A stretch of DNA of 64,000 nt from Rhodoferax sp. GTDB lineage: Bacteria > Pseudomonadota > Gammaproteobacteria > Burkholderiales > Burkholderiaceae_C. Below the pieces are notes generated by a model, which did no database searches, was not told the origin of the DNA, and saw only the letters and a program-made list of their open reading frames with translations. Positions 31,222 to 39,044 of the stretch are shown here, one piece after another. Each line of letters opens with the position of its first letter. Position 1 is the first letter of the stretch. Where the stretch lies: positions 248,001 to 312,000 of the forward strand of contig SSFF01000003.1 of the NCBI GenBank assembly GCA_008015235.1, in the 5' to 3' direction. The translations under genes and the position numbers were made by a program.

Positions 31222-31274
31222 TCTTCCGGTGGGGTTTTCCTGCCGTTTCTTTATCAACCTTTTGGAGTATTTCC

Positions 31275-31469
31275 ATGAAAAAAATTGCCGCCTTTGGCGC
31301 TTCCGTTGCCCTGTTGGGTTCTCAAGCTCACGCCGCCCTGTCCACCGATGTGACCACGGCCATCACTGCCGCCCAGACTGACCTGCTGGCCCTCATGGGT
31401 GCCTTGACCACTGCGGGCGTCGCTATCTGGGTCGGTCGCCTGATTTACAACAAGTTCCGCGTTCGCTAA
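31275..31469 (+). CDS. Major coat protein (pVIII-like)
   Basis: This is a 64-residue precursor: a Sec signal peptide (MKKIAAFGASVALLGSQ then AHA, about 1-20) and a mature 44-residue chain (LSTDVTTAITAAQTDLL...). The mature chain has an acidic N-terminus, a membrane span and a basic tail (RLIYNKFRVR). This is the standard inovirus capsid subunit. GGAG precedes the ATG. It would be the most highly expressed structural gene. Confidence 0.88.
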   Translation: MKKIAAFGASVALLGSQAHAALSTDVTTAITAAQTDLLALMGALTTAGVAIWVGRLIYNKFRVR

Positions 31470-31485
31470 ATCGCTGGCGGCTGTC

Positions 31486-31830
31486 ATGGGGTTCCAGTTC
31501 AAGGACGTTTGCTATCCAACTGCGGAAGCGGCTAAACAAGCCAGTTGTGCAGCGCAATACAACATATGGGGCAACACTACCACGGTGTATAGCTCTGATT
31601 GCACGTCCACGGCCTTTACTGGCAGCTCCATGACGGTGTGCAAGCGCACAAACGGGGGGGCCTGCACTAACGTGACAGTGCCCTATCCAACGTTTCAGCC
31701 TTGCACCTGGGATAACCCTGCGTCTTTGAGTTCTGAGTATTTCGGCGCCGTCCTGGCGTTCCTGGTGATTGTGTGGGTCGGCTCTCGCATGTATCGCCTG
31801 TTTTGGAAGTCCGGCAATGAGGCTATTTAA
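31486..31830 (+). CDS. Phage membrane protein with six cysteines, probable minor virion protein
   Basis: The 114-residue protein has six Cys (9, 21, 39, 52, 60, 73) in an ectodomain, followed by one span (about 84-106) and a short basic tail. No normal Sec signal is visible. It lies between the major coat and pIII-like genes. It may be a minor tip protein or part of the adsorption complex. Its stop lies 14 bases inside the next gene. Confidence 0.65.
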   Translation: MGFQFKDVCYPTAEAAKQASCAAQYNIWGNTTTVYSSDCTSTAFTGSSMTVCKRTNGGACTNVTVPYPTFQPCTWDNPASLSSEYFGAVLAFLVIVWVGSRMYRLFWKSGNEAI

Positions 31831-33277
31831 TGACCTACGAACTGGCCCAGCTCATGCAGCAACTATGGCTTTTTGCTGCTTTCTCGCTGGCTCTCTTTTT
31901 CACAATGAAGTAAACGCGGCCACGGCGGTAGCGTCTGATACCGCTTTCGCTCGTTTTATGTCTACCACGGTCGGCGCGGGTCAGGAAACAATAAGCTTTG
32001 GCTCCAATGGCACCCCGGTGCTCAATCCTTCATCTGGCAATATCGGTACCAGTGGCGGCAATATCAATGTGACCCGTACCGGCGCAATTCGCCTCCCCTC
32101 TGGGCAATCGCTTCCGGTGACTGCTGCGGCCCGCATCACGTCTGCCTCTGCGGGTCAGATCATAGGTAAGGCCCTCCGTGTTGGTCTGGGTGTTGGAAAT
32201 CTTGTCGGCATCGGGTTACTCGCTGCGGAATTTGGCTATCGACTCATCAACGATAACGGTACGGCGACTGTCGAAAAGCAAGGTGAAGGGGATGTGTGTA
32301 CGTCCAATTGCTATTTGTATCGGGGCTATGTTTATGGCACTTCAACCCCATCGCCTGCCACGTTTGTTTCCAATTTGAGTGCCCAGTGCAGCGCATACAT
32401 TGCGGCCTTTCGTTCGGCTAATCCGTCGCACTCGGTGTTCAACATTGTTTCGTCTTACGTTGGTGCAAGTCCGGCGTGCACGTTTACTGCCCAGCGATCG
32501 GGGTACGGGCCTGGTTATTACTCTATGGCAATCGACAAAATTGCAACGCAGCCATATGACACTAGAGAATTTTCACCTTCCACCCCTGAGGCCTTAGAGG
32601 CGGAAATTTCAGCTAAGCCATCTTGGCCAGATAGCAGCGCCGTTCCCCAAGCATTGGACGAAGCCCAGCGGATTACTGGCGATCAAATCCCGACCGAAGG
32701 CCCGGACGTTTCTGGCCCTTCTTCCGTTGTAGGCCCTGCCGAAGTTACCAAAACCCCGATAACTAACGGTCAGCGCCAGACCACCAAGCAGACCAATTAC
32801 GATTGCATCTATCTTGATGGGGTTACTGTCATGGATGGCGGTACTGTTTCCTGTACCGAAAAGGTGACAACTACCCAGCAGGACACCTTGACAGACCCCC
32901 AGACCCAGCAAACCACGGTTACTACAACCCAGACCGCCGAGACCACAAAGCCCGCCGATACTGCTTCAGAAAAGCCCAAGGAAACGACAGACCCTTGCGA
33001 AGCAAACCCAGATCGCGCAGGCTGCTCCACCCTTGACACACCGCAGGGTGAAATACCCAAGGTGACAAAGACATTCAACTATGAATATGAGGAACTGGGC
33101 CTAGGTAACGGCTCATGCCCTGCACCTGTCACGGTCAACACCTCGAACGGTTCATATACCCTGAACCTCGGCCAGTACTGTGACGCCATCAGCACCTACG
33201 TGCGGCCGGTTGTCATCCTGTTCGGGATGCTTGCGGCCTTCTTCATCGCCATACCTGTCAAAACGGAGAACGCATGA
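31817..33277 (+). CDS. Adsorption/attachment protein (pIII-like)
   Basis: This is a protein of 486 residues: a signal peptide (about 15-34, MAFCCFLAGSLFHNEVNA), a long Ser/Thr/Gly-rich N-domain, a Gln/Thr-rich linker (TTTQQDTLTDPQTQQTTV region, about 355-395) and a C-terminal anchor (RPVVILFGMLAAFFIAIPV). This is the layout of the pIII receptor-binding protein. The ATG at 31817 has GGAAG seven bases upstream; an internal ATG at 31865 is possible. It determines host range. ATGA overlap with the next gene. Confidence 0.8.
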   Translation: MRLFNDLRTGPAHAATMAFCCFLAGSLFHNEVNAATAVASDTAFARFMSTTVGAGQETISFGSNGTPVLNPSSGNIGTSGGNINVTRTGAIRLPSGQSLPVTAAARITSASAGQIIGKALRVGLGVGNLVGIGLLAAEFGYRLINDNGTATVEKQGEGDVCTSNCYLYRGYVYGTSTPSPATFVSNLSAQCSAYIAAFRSANPSHSVFNIVSSYVGASPACTFTAQRSGYGPGYYSMAIDKIATQPYDTREFSPSTPEALEAEISAKPSWPDSSAVPQALDEAQRITGDQIPTEGPDVSGPSSVVGPAEVTKTPITNGQRQTTKQTNYDCIYLDGVTVMDGGTVSCTEKVTTTQQDTLTDPQTQQTTVTTTQTAETTKPADTASEKPKETTDPCEANPDRAGCSTLDTPQGEIPKVTKTFNYEYEELGLGNGSCPAPVTVNTSNGSYTLNLGQYCDAISTYVRPVVILFGMLAAFFIAIPVKTENA

Positions 33278-33558
33278 AACTCGGCTCCTGGCTCCTGGCA
33301 ATGATGCAGCCCCTAGTTGGGCGCATTCTTTCGGCCCTTGGCTTCTCGGTCGTTTCCATCGTGGGCGTTACAGCGGCCCTAGACCAGCTCAAAAGCATGC
33401 TCTTGACGCAGCTACAACTGGTGCCCGCTGCGGGCCTTCAATTGGCCCTCCTGGCTGGCTGTGGCGTGGCCTTCGGCTTCATCTTGGGCGCTATCACCTT
33501 CCGCATGGCCCTGTGGCAGTTGAATAACTCCATGCGTATCCTCGGGGTGAATACGTAA
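33274..33558 (+). CDS. Minor coat protein, DUF2523 (pVI-like)
   Basis: The 94-residue protein has two or three hydrophobic segments (ILSALGFSVVSIVGVTAALD, LALLAGCGVAFGFILGAITF) and matches the DUF2523 family, found between pIII and Zot in inoviruses. It is thought to sit at the virion end with pIII. It overlaps the pIII stop by four bases and abuts the Zot start. Confidence 0.82.
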   Translation: MKLGSWLLAMMQPLVGRILSALGFSVVSIVGVTAALDQLKSMLLTQLQLVPAAGLQLALLAGCGVAFGFILGAITFRMALWQLNNSMRILGVNT

Positions 33559-34601
33559 TGCTGACCCTAATCACTGGCACCCCAGGCTCTGGAAAGTCGC
33601 TCTATTCCGTGTGGGAGTTGGCCCGTAAAGTACCAGGCACAAAAGTGGATGACGGTAAGGGCGGCGAAGTCTCGCGCAAGCTCTACAGCAACATCAAGGA
33701 TTTGCTTGTCGAGCATGAGCACATCGATGCCGAAGACTTGAATACCTGGCACAAGTGGTGCAAACCCGGTGACGTTATCCTGTTCGATGAAGTGCAAGAG
33801 GTATGGCGACCTCGAGGCCTTGGCTCCAAGGTTCCAGATTGCATTGCAAAGCTCGAAACCCATCGGCACATGGGCGTTGACTTGATACTTGTAACCCAGC
33901 ACCCCCAGCTCTTGGATGGCAACATACGCCGCCTGGTCAATCAGCACATACACCTCCGGCGCATCGCCAAAGGTGTCGCCATGCGTTACGAGTGGGATCA
34001 TTGCTCTAACGTCGGCCAGGTGCGTGGGGCTTTGTCCTCTGGTGTCTGGTGGTATCCAAAACAAGCCTTCACGCTCTACAAGAGCGCCCAGCTACATACT
34101 AAGCCTACGGTACGTTTTCCAAAAATCGCCCTCCTCGGCCTGGCTGCTGTCGCGGGCCTCGCCTTTGCTGCTCCAATGACCCTTGAACGCATCAAGGGCA
34201 CCTTTCGCGGCGATAGCGTCAAGTCCAGCGAAGAACGCGCCCAGGCTTCACCTGGCGAAACCAAGAAAACCTTTATCAACGAAAACGGGCAAGAGGTCAC
34301 GATTGAAACAACCACCACGGCCAGCACCATTGCCCCTGCTGCTTCGGCTCCTGCTGCCCCTGGTGCCGCGTTCGTTCCGGGTGCGTCTGCTGCTATTGAG
34401 GTATCGGGCTGCATCGTCGTTGGCCCTCGCTGTTCCTGCTTCACACCCCAGGGAAAAAAGGTAGATCAGACTGCGGACTACTGCGCCGAAAATAGCGGCT
34501 CGCAAGTGCTGATACCGAAGCAGATCAGGGAAGAGCAGGCCCCCAGGCCCATGGATTCAGCCGACTATGATGCCCTTGCATACCTCCACCGCAAGACATA
34601 A
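33558..34601 (+). CDS. zot: Zonular occludens toxin (Zot)-family assembly ATPase (pI-like)
   Basis: The 347-residue protein has an N-terminal ATPase domain with Walker A GTPGSGKS (about 7-14) and Walker B VILFDEVQ, the DIS motif-like LVTQHPQLLDGNIR, a membrane span (about 190-210) and a periplasmic C-domain with Cys. It drives virion extrusion across the inner membrane. It is the last gene of the structural run and is followed by a strong terminator. Confidence 0.93.
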   Translation: MLTLITGTPGSGKSLYSVWELARKVPGTKVDDGKGGEVSRKLYSNIKDLLVEHEHIDAEDLNTWHKWCKPGDVILFDEVQEVWRPRGLGSKVPDCIAKLETHRHMGVDLILVTQHPQLLDGNIRRLVNQHIHLRRIAKGVAMRYEWDHCSNVGQVRGALSSGVWWYPKQAFTLYKSAQLHTKPTVRFPKIALLGLAAVAGLAFAAPMTLERIKGTFRGDSVKSSEERAQASPGETKKTFINENGQEVTIETTTTASTIAPAASAPAAPGAAFVPGASAAIEVSGCIVVGPRCSCFTPQGKKVDQTADYCAENSGSQVLIPKQIREEQAPRPMDSADYDALAYLHRKT

Positions 34602-34625
34602 AAAAGGCCCCTAGGGGCCTTTTCT
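34599..34625. terminator. Terminator after zot
   Basis: AAAAAAGGCCCC, then TAG, GGGGCCTTTT: a perfect stem with flanking A and T runs. It sits at the zot stop and separates the plus-strand structural genes from the opposite-strand genes. It could work in both directions. Confidence 0.85.
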
Positions 34626-34645
34626 GTTACGTCTGCCTGGTGTTG

Positions 34646-35305
34646 TTACAACGACCTGGCAGCCCATGCCTTCAACTCTGCCCGCTTCTCTGCTGCCGAT
34701 TTGCGGCCGGCGGGTGTAACAGCGGTGCCGGCCGCGTGTAACTGATCGACGGGTGTAACTGCGCTCCTGGCCACGTGTAACAGGAACTTGGCAAATTCTG
34801 GCGGCGTCCGTTCCCTGTCTGCTGGTGATAATTCCATTGTGCGGCCCTTCGCCCGTTCAATCTTTACCGGCAATTCGCCCACCTTGGCTCGTGTAGTACC
34901 CACGATGTAAATATAAGTCGGTTTTGGTGCTGCATGTCCCCACCATCCCTGGTCGACCAGTAGCGTCCACCCGCCGAATGCATCCGGCCCATGGTTCGGC
35001 TTTGGCAGGCCAGCAGCAGGCCATAAAGTGCTCCCGTAGGGGTGTTCCAGTACGCCCCCATATTTGCGCACGCATTCAACGGCAAACAATGCCAAATCCT
35101 TCTCGTCGGGTCGTGGCTTGGCCCAATGGCGCAAACGACCCCAGGCGCGGCATGGTGGATGCGCGATAACTGGCCCTGGGCCCGCGTAACAACGTGCATC
35201 CCGGTCAATGTCGTAGCAGTCGATTCCCAGGTCTTTGTAACAAGAGTCGGCCCGGACAAAAAGGGCGGCAACTTCTCCAGGTTGATGTAACTGTGCCATG
35301 CTCAT
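34646..35305 (-). CDS. Phage methyltransferase-like protein (PPC-containing), function unproven
   Basis: The 219-residue protein has VIAHPPCRAWGRLRHWAKPR, reminiscent of the PPC loop (motif IV) of cytosine C5 methyltransferases, and GGVLEHPYGSTLW, which resembles motif VI. A clear SAM-binding FxGxG motif I is absent, so it may be a reduced or inactive relative. Proteins of this kind occur in many phages of beta- and gammaproteobacteria, without a known role. The start at 35305 has GGAG and overlaps the preceding stop. The C-terminus carries a duplicated AVTP segment. Confidence 0.7.
   Translation of the reverse strand: MSMAQLHQPGEVAALFVRADSCYKDLGIDCYDIDRDARCYAGPGPVIAHPPCRAWGRLRHWAKPRPDEKDLALFAVECVRKYGGVLEHPYGSTLWPAAGLPKPNHGPDAFGGWTLLVDQGWWGHAAPKPTYIYIVGTTRAKVGELPVKIERAKGRTMELSPADRERTPPEFAKFLLHVARSAVTPVDQLHAAGTAVTPAGRKSAAEKRAELKAWAARSL
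34711..34781. repeat. Tandem repeat in the methyltransferase-like gene
   Basis: Two 32-bp units (34711-34742 and 34750-34781), identical at 27 positions, with CGGGTGTAAC at one end and CGTGTAAC at the other, separated by seven bases. The period is 39 bases, or 13 codons. The encoded LH-A-AVTP segment is duplicated. Confidence 0.7.
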
Positions 35306-35568
35306 TTGCTCCAAAACTCCAAAATCGCGGCCTTAACTGCCCGTGCCAAAGCTGCCGCTTTACGCTTTGCGACTTTCACCCACTCGGGAACTGCCATCAC
35401 GCCACGCACGTCGGCCTTTGCTTCGATGAAGCGGCGGCGCAAGATCGCCCAGGATGCGGGCGCGTTCTTGCGAATCCATTCGAACGTGTCACGCACATCA
35501 CCCAAGGCCAGCTCCAACTGATAGAGCAGCGCTTCGGGAAACTTGCGGTAGTTCTTTGCGATGGCCAT
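35302..35568 (-). CDS. Phage protein of unknown function
   Basis: The 88-residue protein is basic and mostly helical (AIAKNYRKFPEALLYQLELA, then KRKAAALARAVKAAIL near the end). It has no membrane span. The ATG at 35568 opens the frame; a longer upstream frame has low-complexity composition and is rejected. It is coupled to the methyltransferase-like gene (TGA/ATGA overlap) on the strand opposite the structural genes. Confidence 0.65.
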   Translation of the reverse strand: MAIAKNYRKFPEALLYQLELALGDVRDTFEWIRKNAPASWAILRRRFIEAKADVRGVMAVPEWVKVAKRKAAALARAVKAAILEFWSK

Positions 35569-35932
35569 GGCTGTTAAAAAAATTTCCTCTCGCTCTTCTC
35601 TCCGGTGCTCCCCTTCCTGGCAAGGAAGGGGCGGGGGGGATGGTCCCCACGACCTACAAAGAGAAAAGGGCCTTTCGGCCCTGTCTTTTCCTCCCCCCCA
35701 AATCCCCCGGCACACCTGATCGGGGCGTTTGGGGGGGAGGAAGGGCCGAAAGGGCTTTTTCTCACTGCGCTAAGACCGAAGCAGCGGCACACGTGACACA
35801 AAGCGAAGCGGCTGGCGCGTGTGTTGTCGCGTAGGTCGGTTTAAAGCCGACAAGCCACGCACACTACGAAGGAAATTGCCGGCTATTTCAGGCCCACAAA
35901 GGGCCGTCAAACTGCTACCCTGCGCCCTTCGA
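35569..35932. other. Phage intergenic region with four hairpins (candidate origin and packaging signal)
   Basis: No gene is seen in these 360 bases. They hold CCCCTTCCT/AGGAAGGGG (35610-35631), a long imperfect inverted repeat of about 40 bases per arm (35671-35763), GTCGGT/GCCGAC (35835-35851) inside a longer imperfect stem, and GGCCC/GGGCC (35891-35905). Clustered hairpins in the only large gap of a filamentous phage usually include the plus and minus origins and the packaging signal. Which hairpin is which cannot be told by eye. Confidence 0.65.
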
Positions 35933-35950
35933 AAGGAGGTGTAGAAAACG

Positions 35951-36559
35951 ATGATTTATGGCTATGCGCGGGTGTCCACAAATGACCAAGAAACCACCCT
36001 GCAAATCGATGCGCTCACGCGTGCGGGAGTCGATGAAATAGTCCAAGAAAAGGCAAGTTCTGTAGGTAAGCGCCCTGCCCTTCGGGCGCTGCTGCCGCGT
36101 CTCACAAAAGGTGACGTCCTGGTTGTTTACAAACTTGACCGGCTTGCGCGAAGTCTCAAAGACTTGCTACAAATTTTGGAGCAGTTGGAGCTATCCGGCT
36201 GCGGATTCAAAAGCCTTACCGAACCCATAGATACGGTAAGCCCAGCGGGCAAGCTCATGCTTAACATCCTGGGCAGTGTGGCCGAGTTCGAACGCACATT
36301 GATACGCGAAAGGGCTATAGCGGGCCAGGTTGCGGCCATCAAGCTGGGGCGCTGGCCGGGTCGCCCTCGGGCGCTCACGCCAGAACAGGAAAACGAAGCC
36401 TTTGCACGCTGGGAGGATGGCGAAACCAAATCGGGGATTGCAAAGTCCCTGGGCGTTTCGCATGATGTTGTGAAGCTGGCGATCTACCGAAGGACGCAGC
36501 CATCGCACCCCAGGGTTTATGGCAATCGAAAGGTCTTAGGGCCTCTTCTTCACCAATAA
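35951..36559 (+). CDS. Serine recombinase (resolvase/invertase family), likely phage integrase
   Basis: The 202-residue protein starts IYGYARVSTNDQETTLQIDAL with the catalytic Ser in ARVST. It then has DVLVVYKLDRLARSLKDLL, the LNILGSVAEFERTLIRER helix, and a C-terminal HTH (about 140-180, KSGIAKSLGVSHDVVKLA). The length fits the small serine recombinases. A strong AAGGAGGTG precedes the ATG. Its position next to the right attachment site makes it the likely integrase/excisionase, since no tyrosine integrase is present. A DNA-inversion role is an alternative. Confidence 0.9.
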   Translation: MIYGYARVSTNDQETTLQIDALTRAGVDEIVQEKASSVGKRPALRALLPRLTKGDVLVVYKLDRLARSLKDLLQILEQLELSGCGFKSLTEPIDTVSPAGKLMLNILGSVAEFERTLIRERAIAGQVAAIKLGRWPGRPRALTPEQENEAFARWEDGETKSGIAKSLGVSHDVVKLAIYRRTQPSHPRVYGNRKVLGPLLHQ

Positions 36560-36586
36560 AAAAGGCCCTTTGCGGGCCTTTCTTTT
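36558..36586 (+). terminator. Terminator after the serine recombinase
   Basis: AAAAAAGGCCC then TTTGC and GGGCCTTTCTTTT form a stem with a T-rich tail that overlaps the recombinase stop codon. Confidence 0.85.
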
Positions 36587-36642
36587 GCGTCTTTGCTTCG
36601 GCTGTAGCTTTCGCGCCACGCTCCGACAAAATTTTTTTAGCT

Positions 36643-36672
36643 GGGATAAACCCTGATTTTACTTACTCCGCT
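36643..36672. other. Right attachment site (attR) of the prophage
   Basis: This is the second copy of the core AACCCTGATTTT (36649-36660), in GGGATA-core-ACTTACTCCGCT. It lacks the perfect inverted arms of the left site. The host sequence leading to hppA begins just after it. Confidence 0.65.
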
Positions 36673-36763
36673 CTTGCGAATCCCTATGACCTGAAAAATT
36701 CAGGGTACATTGACCCCGTTGGCCAATCGTGCATGCACCCTCCATCAAGGCGGTGTCGCTCAC

Positions 36764-36805
36764 GAGGAAGCAACGCAGTGGGGGTAACCCAGGCGTTGCT
36801 CCCTC
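36764..36805 (+). promoter_or_regulatory. Structured leader hairpin upstream of hppA
   Basis: GAGGAAGCAACGC pairs with GCGTTGCTCCCTC (12 of 13 bases), with an inner TGGG/CCCA stem. It lies about 30 bases ahead of the hppA start and is not followed by T residues, so it is not a plain terminator. An mRNA-stability or regulatory role is possible. It does not match a riboswitch I can recall. Confidence 0.5.
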
Positions 36806-36835
36806 CCTAGCGACCAACGTATGAGGAGTGTATTT

Positions 36836-38899
36836 ATGACAGGCAATTCGGCGCTGGTTCTGGCGCTCGTTTGCGGCTTCATCGCCGTCATCTACGGCTT
36901 TTGGGCTCGAAGCTGGATACTTTCACAAGATGCGGGTAACGCCCGAATGCAGGAAATTGCGGCGGCTATTCAAACAGGCGCAGCAGCCTATTTGGCTCGA
37001 CAGTACAAGACTATCGCCATCGTAGGCGTCATCTTGGCAATCCTCATTGCCATGTTCCTGGACCCCTTGAGCGCAGTAGGATTCGTCATCGGTGCGGCCT
37101 TGTCCGGCGCATGCGGGTTCATTGGCATGAATGTATCGGTCCGCGCGAACGTGCGCACAGCACAAGCAGCTACCAAAGGCATTGGCCCAGCACTCGATGT
37201 AGCCTTCCGTGGTGGAGCCATTACCGGCATGCTGGTGGTCGGTCTGGGCTTGCTGGGTGTCACCGCCTTTTATTGGTTCCTAGTCCCCAATGGGGATGTA
37301 TCCGCGGCAAAACTGAACCCGCTGATCGGTTTTGCCTTTGGCTCTTCCCTGATTTCCATCTTCGCCCGTCTCGGTGGCGGTATCTTTACCAAAGGTGCTG
37401 ACGTGGGAGCCGACCTTGTGGGCAAGGTGGAGGCTGGCATCCCTGAGGATGACCCCCGCAATCCCGCAGTCATTGCCGACAACGTCGGTGACAACGTGGG
37501 TGACTGTGCTGGCATGGCTGCTGACCTGTTTGAAACCTATGCGGTGACACTTATTGCCACCATGGTGCTGGGTGCCTTGATGATTGCGGCGGGCGGAGCC
37601 AGCGCAGTTCTCTATCCACTGGCTTTGGGAGCCGTTTCCATCGTGGCCTCCATCATCGGTTGCTTCTTCGTCAAGGCATCACCCGACATGAAGAATGTAA
37701 TGCCGGCGCTGTACAAGGGCCTGGCGGTTTCCGGTGTCTTGTCTTTGATCGCCTTTTACTTTGTCACCCAACAACTCTTCCCCGCAGCAGTCCCGCTGAC
37801 CGATGGTCGCACCATCACTTCTGGCGCCTTGTTTGGCGCCTGTACAGTGGGCTTGGTCTTGACTGGACTCTTGGTGTGGATCACAGAGTACTACACAGGC
37901 ACACAATACGCACCGGTTCAACACATTGCCCAGGCCTCAACCACCGGACATGGAACCAACATCATCGCTGGCTTGGGAGTGTCCATGCGCTCGACGGCGT
38001 GGCCTGTGCTGTTTGTCTGCATTGCGATCTACACGGCTTTCTCCTTGGCAGGCCTGTACGGCGTTGCCGTTGCTGCCACATCCATGCTCAGCATGGCGGG
38101 TATCGTGGTTGCTCTCGACGCCTACGGCCCCATCACCGATAACGCCGGTGGCATTGCCGAAATGTCCGAACTGCCGCCCAGCGTGCGTGACATTACCGAC
38201 CCGCTGGACGCCGTGGGCAATACCACCAAGGCCGTCACTAAGGGCTATGCCATTGGCTCTGCCGGCCTGGCAGCCCTGGTGCTGTTTGCTGACTACACCC
38301 ACAAGCTGGAGGCCTACGGCAAGACCATCACCTTTGATCTGAGTAATCCGATGGTCATCATTGGCTTGTTCATCGGTGGGCTGATCCCCTACCTCTTTGG
38401 TGCCATGGCCATGGAAGCCGTTGGCCGAGCCGCTGGTTCTGTTGTGGTGGAAGTACGTCGTCAGTTCCAAACCATCAAGGGCATCATGGATGGCACAGGA
38501 AAGCCCGAATACGACACCGCAGTTGATATGTTGACCAGCGCAGCGATCAAGGAAATGATGATTCCATCGTTGTTGCCGGTAGTAGCCCCCATTCTGGTCG
38601 GATTGCTACTCGGCCCAGCTGCACTGGGTGGTTTGCTGATGGGAACCATCATCACCGGTCTGTTTGTCGCGATTTCCATGTGCACCGGTGGCGGCGCTTG
38701 GGACAACGCGAAGAAGTACATTGAAGATGGCAACTTCGGCGGCAAAGGATCCGATACCCACAAGGCGGCCGTCACGGGTGACACGGTTGGGGACCCGTAC
38801 AAAGACACTGCCGGACCTGCAATCAACCCACTAATCAAAATCATCAACATCGTGGCACTTCTGATCGTCCCGCTGATGATGAAGTTACACGCTGGTTGA
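36836..38899 (+). CDS. hppA: Membrane-bound proton-translocating pyrophosphatase (K+-independent type)
   Basis: The 687-residue protein has about 16 membrane spans and the PPi-binding motif [19 protein letters not shown], then [20 protein letters not shown]. The segment [10 protein letters not shown] carries Lys where K+-dependent enzymes have Ala, so it is predicted to be K+-independent. It pumps H+ using PPi. The ATG at 36836 has GGAG upstream and fits better than the ATG five codons earlier. It pairs functionally with soluble Ppa on the other side of the prophage. Confidence 0.93.
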   Translation: MTGNSALVLALVCGFIAVIYGFWARSWILSQDAGNARMQEIAAAIQTGAAAYLARQYKTIAIVGVILAILIAMFLDPLSAVGFVIGAALSGACGFIGMNVSVRANVRTAQAATKGIGPALDVAFRGGAITGMLVVGLGLLGVTAFYWFLVPNGDVSAAKLNPLIGFAFGSSLISIFARLGGGIFTKGADVGADLVGKVEAGIPEDDPRNPAVIADNVGDNVGDCAGMAADLFETYAVTLIATMVLGALMIAAGGASAVLYPLALGAVSIVASIIGCFFVKASPDMKNVMPALYKGLAVSGVLSLIAFYFVTQQLFPAAVPLTDGRTITSGALFGACTVGLVLTGLLVWITEYYTGTQYAPVQHIAQASTTGHGTNIIAGLGVSMRSTAWPVLFVCIAIYTAFSLAGLYGVAVAATSMLSMAGIVVALDAYGPITDNAGGIAEMSELPPSVRDITDPLDAVGNTTKAVTKGYAIGSAGLAALVLFADYTHKLEAYGKTITFDLSNPMVIIGLFIGGLIPYLFGAMAMEAVGRAAGSVVVEVRRQFQTIKGIMDGTGKPEYDTAVDMLTSAAIKEMMIPSLLPVVAPILVGLLLGPAALGGLLMGTIITGLFVAISMCTGGGAWDNAKKYIEDGNFGGKGSDTHKAAVTGDTVGDPYKDTAGPAINPLIKIINIVALLIVPLMMKLHAG

Positions 38900-38918
38900 A
38901 CCCAATCTACCCCTGCCC

Positions 38919-38944
38919 AAGCCCGCGCCTGCGCGGGCTTTTTT
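38919..38944 (+). terminator. Terminator after hppA
   Basis: AAGCCCGCGC, then a short loop, then GCGCGGGCTT followed by a T-run, 20 bases after the hppA stop. Confidence 0.88.
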
Positions 38945-39044
38945 CATTCTGGCATGCACCCGCAACGGTTTCACCGCAAAGTCAGCATCGAGTAGGTACC
39001 AACAGATAGATAATGGCAATAAGCCAGCCCTGTACAAAGCTTCC

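Larger units (their letters stand above)
28036..36660. mobile_element. Filamentous phage (inovirus) prophage, about 8.6 kb
   Basis: This interval is bounded by direct copies of AACCCTGATTTT. It contains an inovirus gene set in order: repressor, small early genes, replication initiator, ssDNA-binding protein, major coat, minor membrane protein, pIII-like protein, pVI-like protein and Zot/pI. Two genes then run on the opposite strand, followed by a hairpin-rich intergenic region and a serine recombinase. No secretin (pIV) and no tyrosine integrase are seen. All visible frames are intact, so the element may be active. It interrupts the ppa-hppA divergent gap. Confidence 0.92.

Noticed and set aside
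28026-36672. XerCD dif-type integration site
   Set aside because: The repeated core AACCCTGATTTT and its flanks do not resemble the XerC/XerD-binding halves of dif.
36700-36835. Fluoride riboswitch upstream of hppA
   Set aside because: Pyrophosphatases can be under this riboswitch, but the conserved GAUG-type motifs and pseudoknot pattern are not present; only a plain long hairpin is seen.
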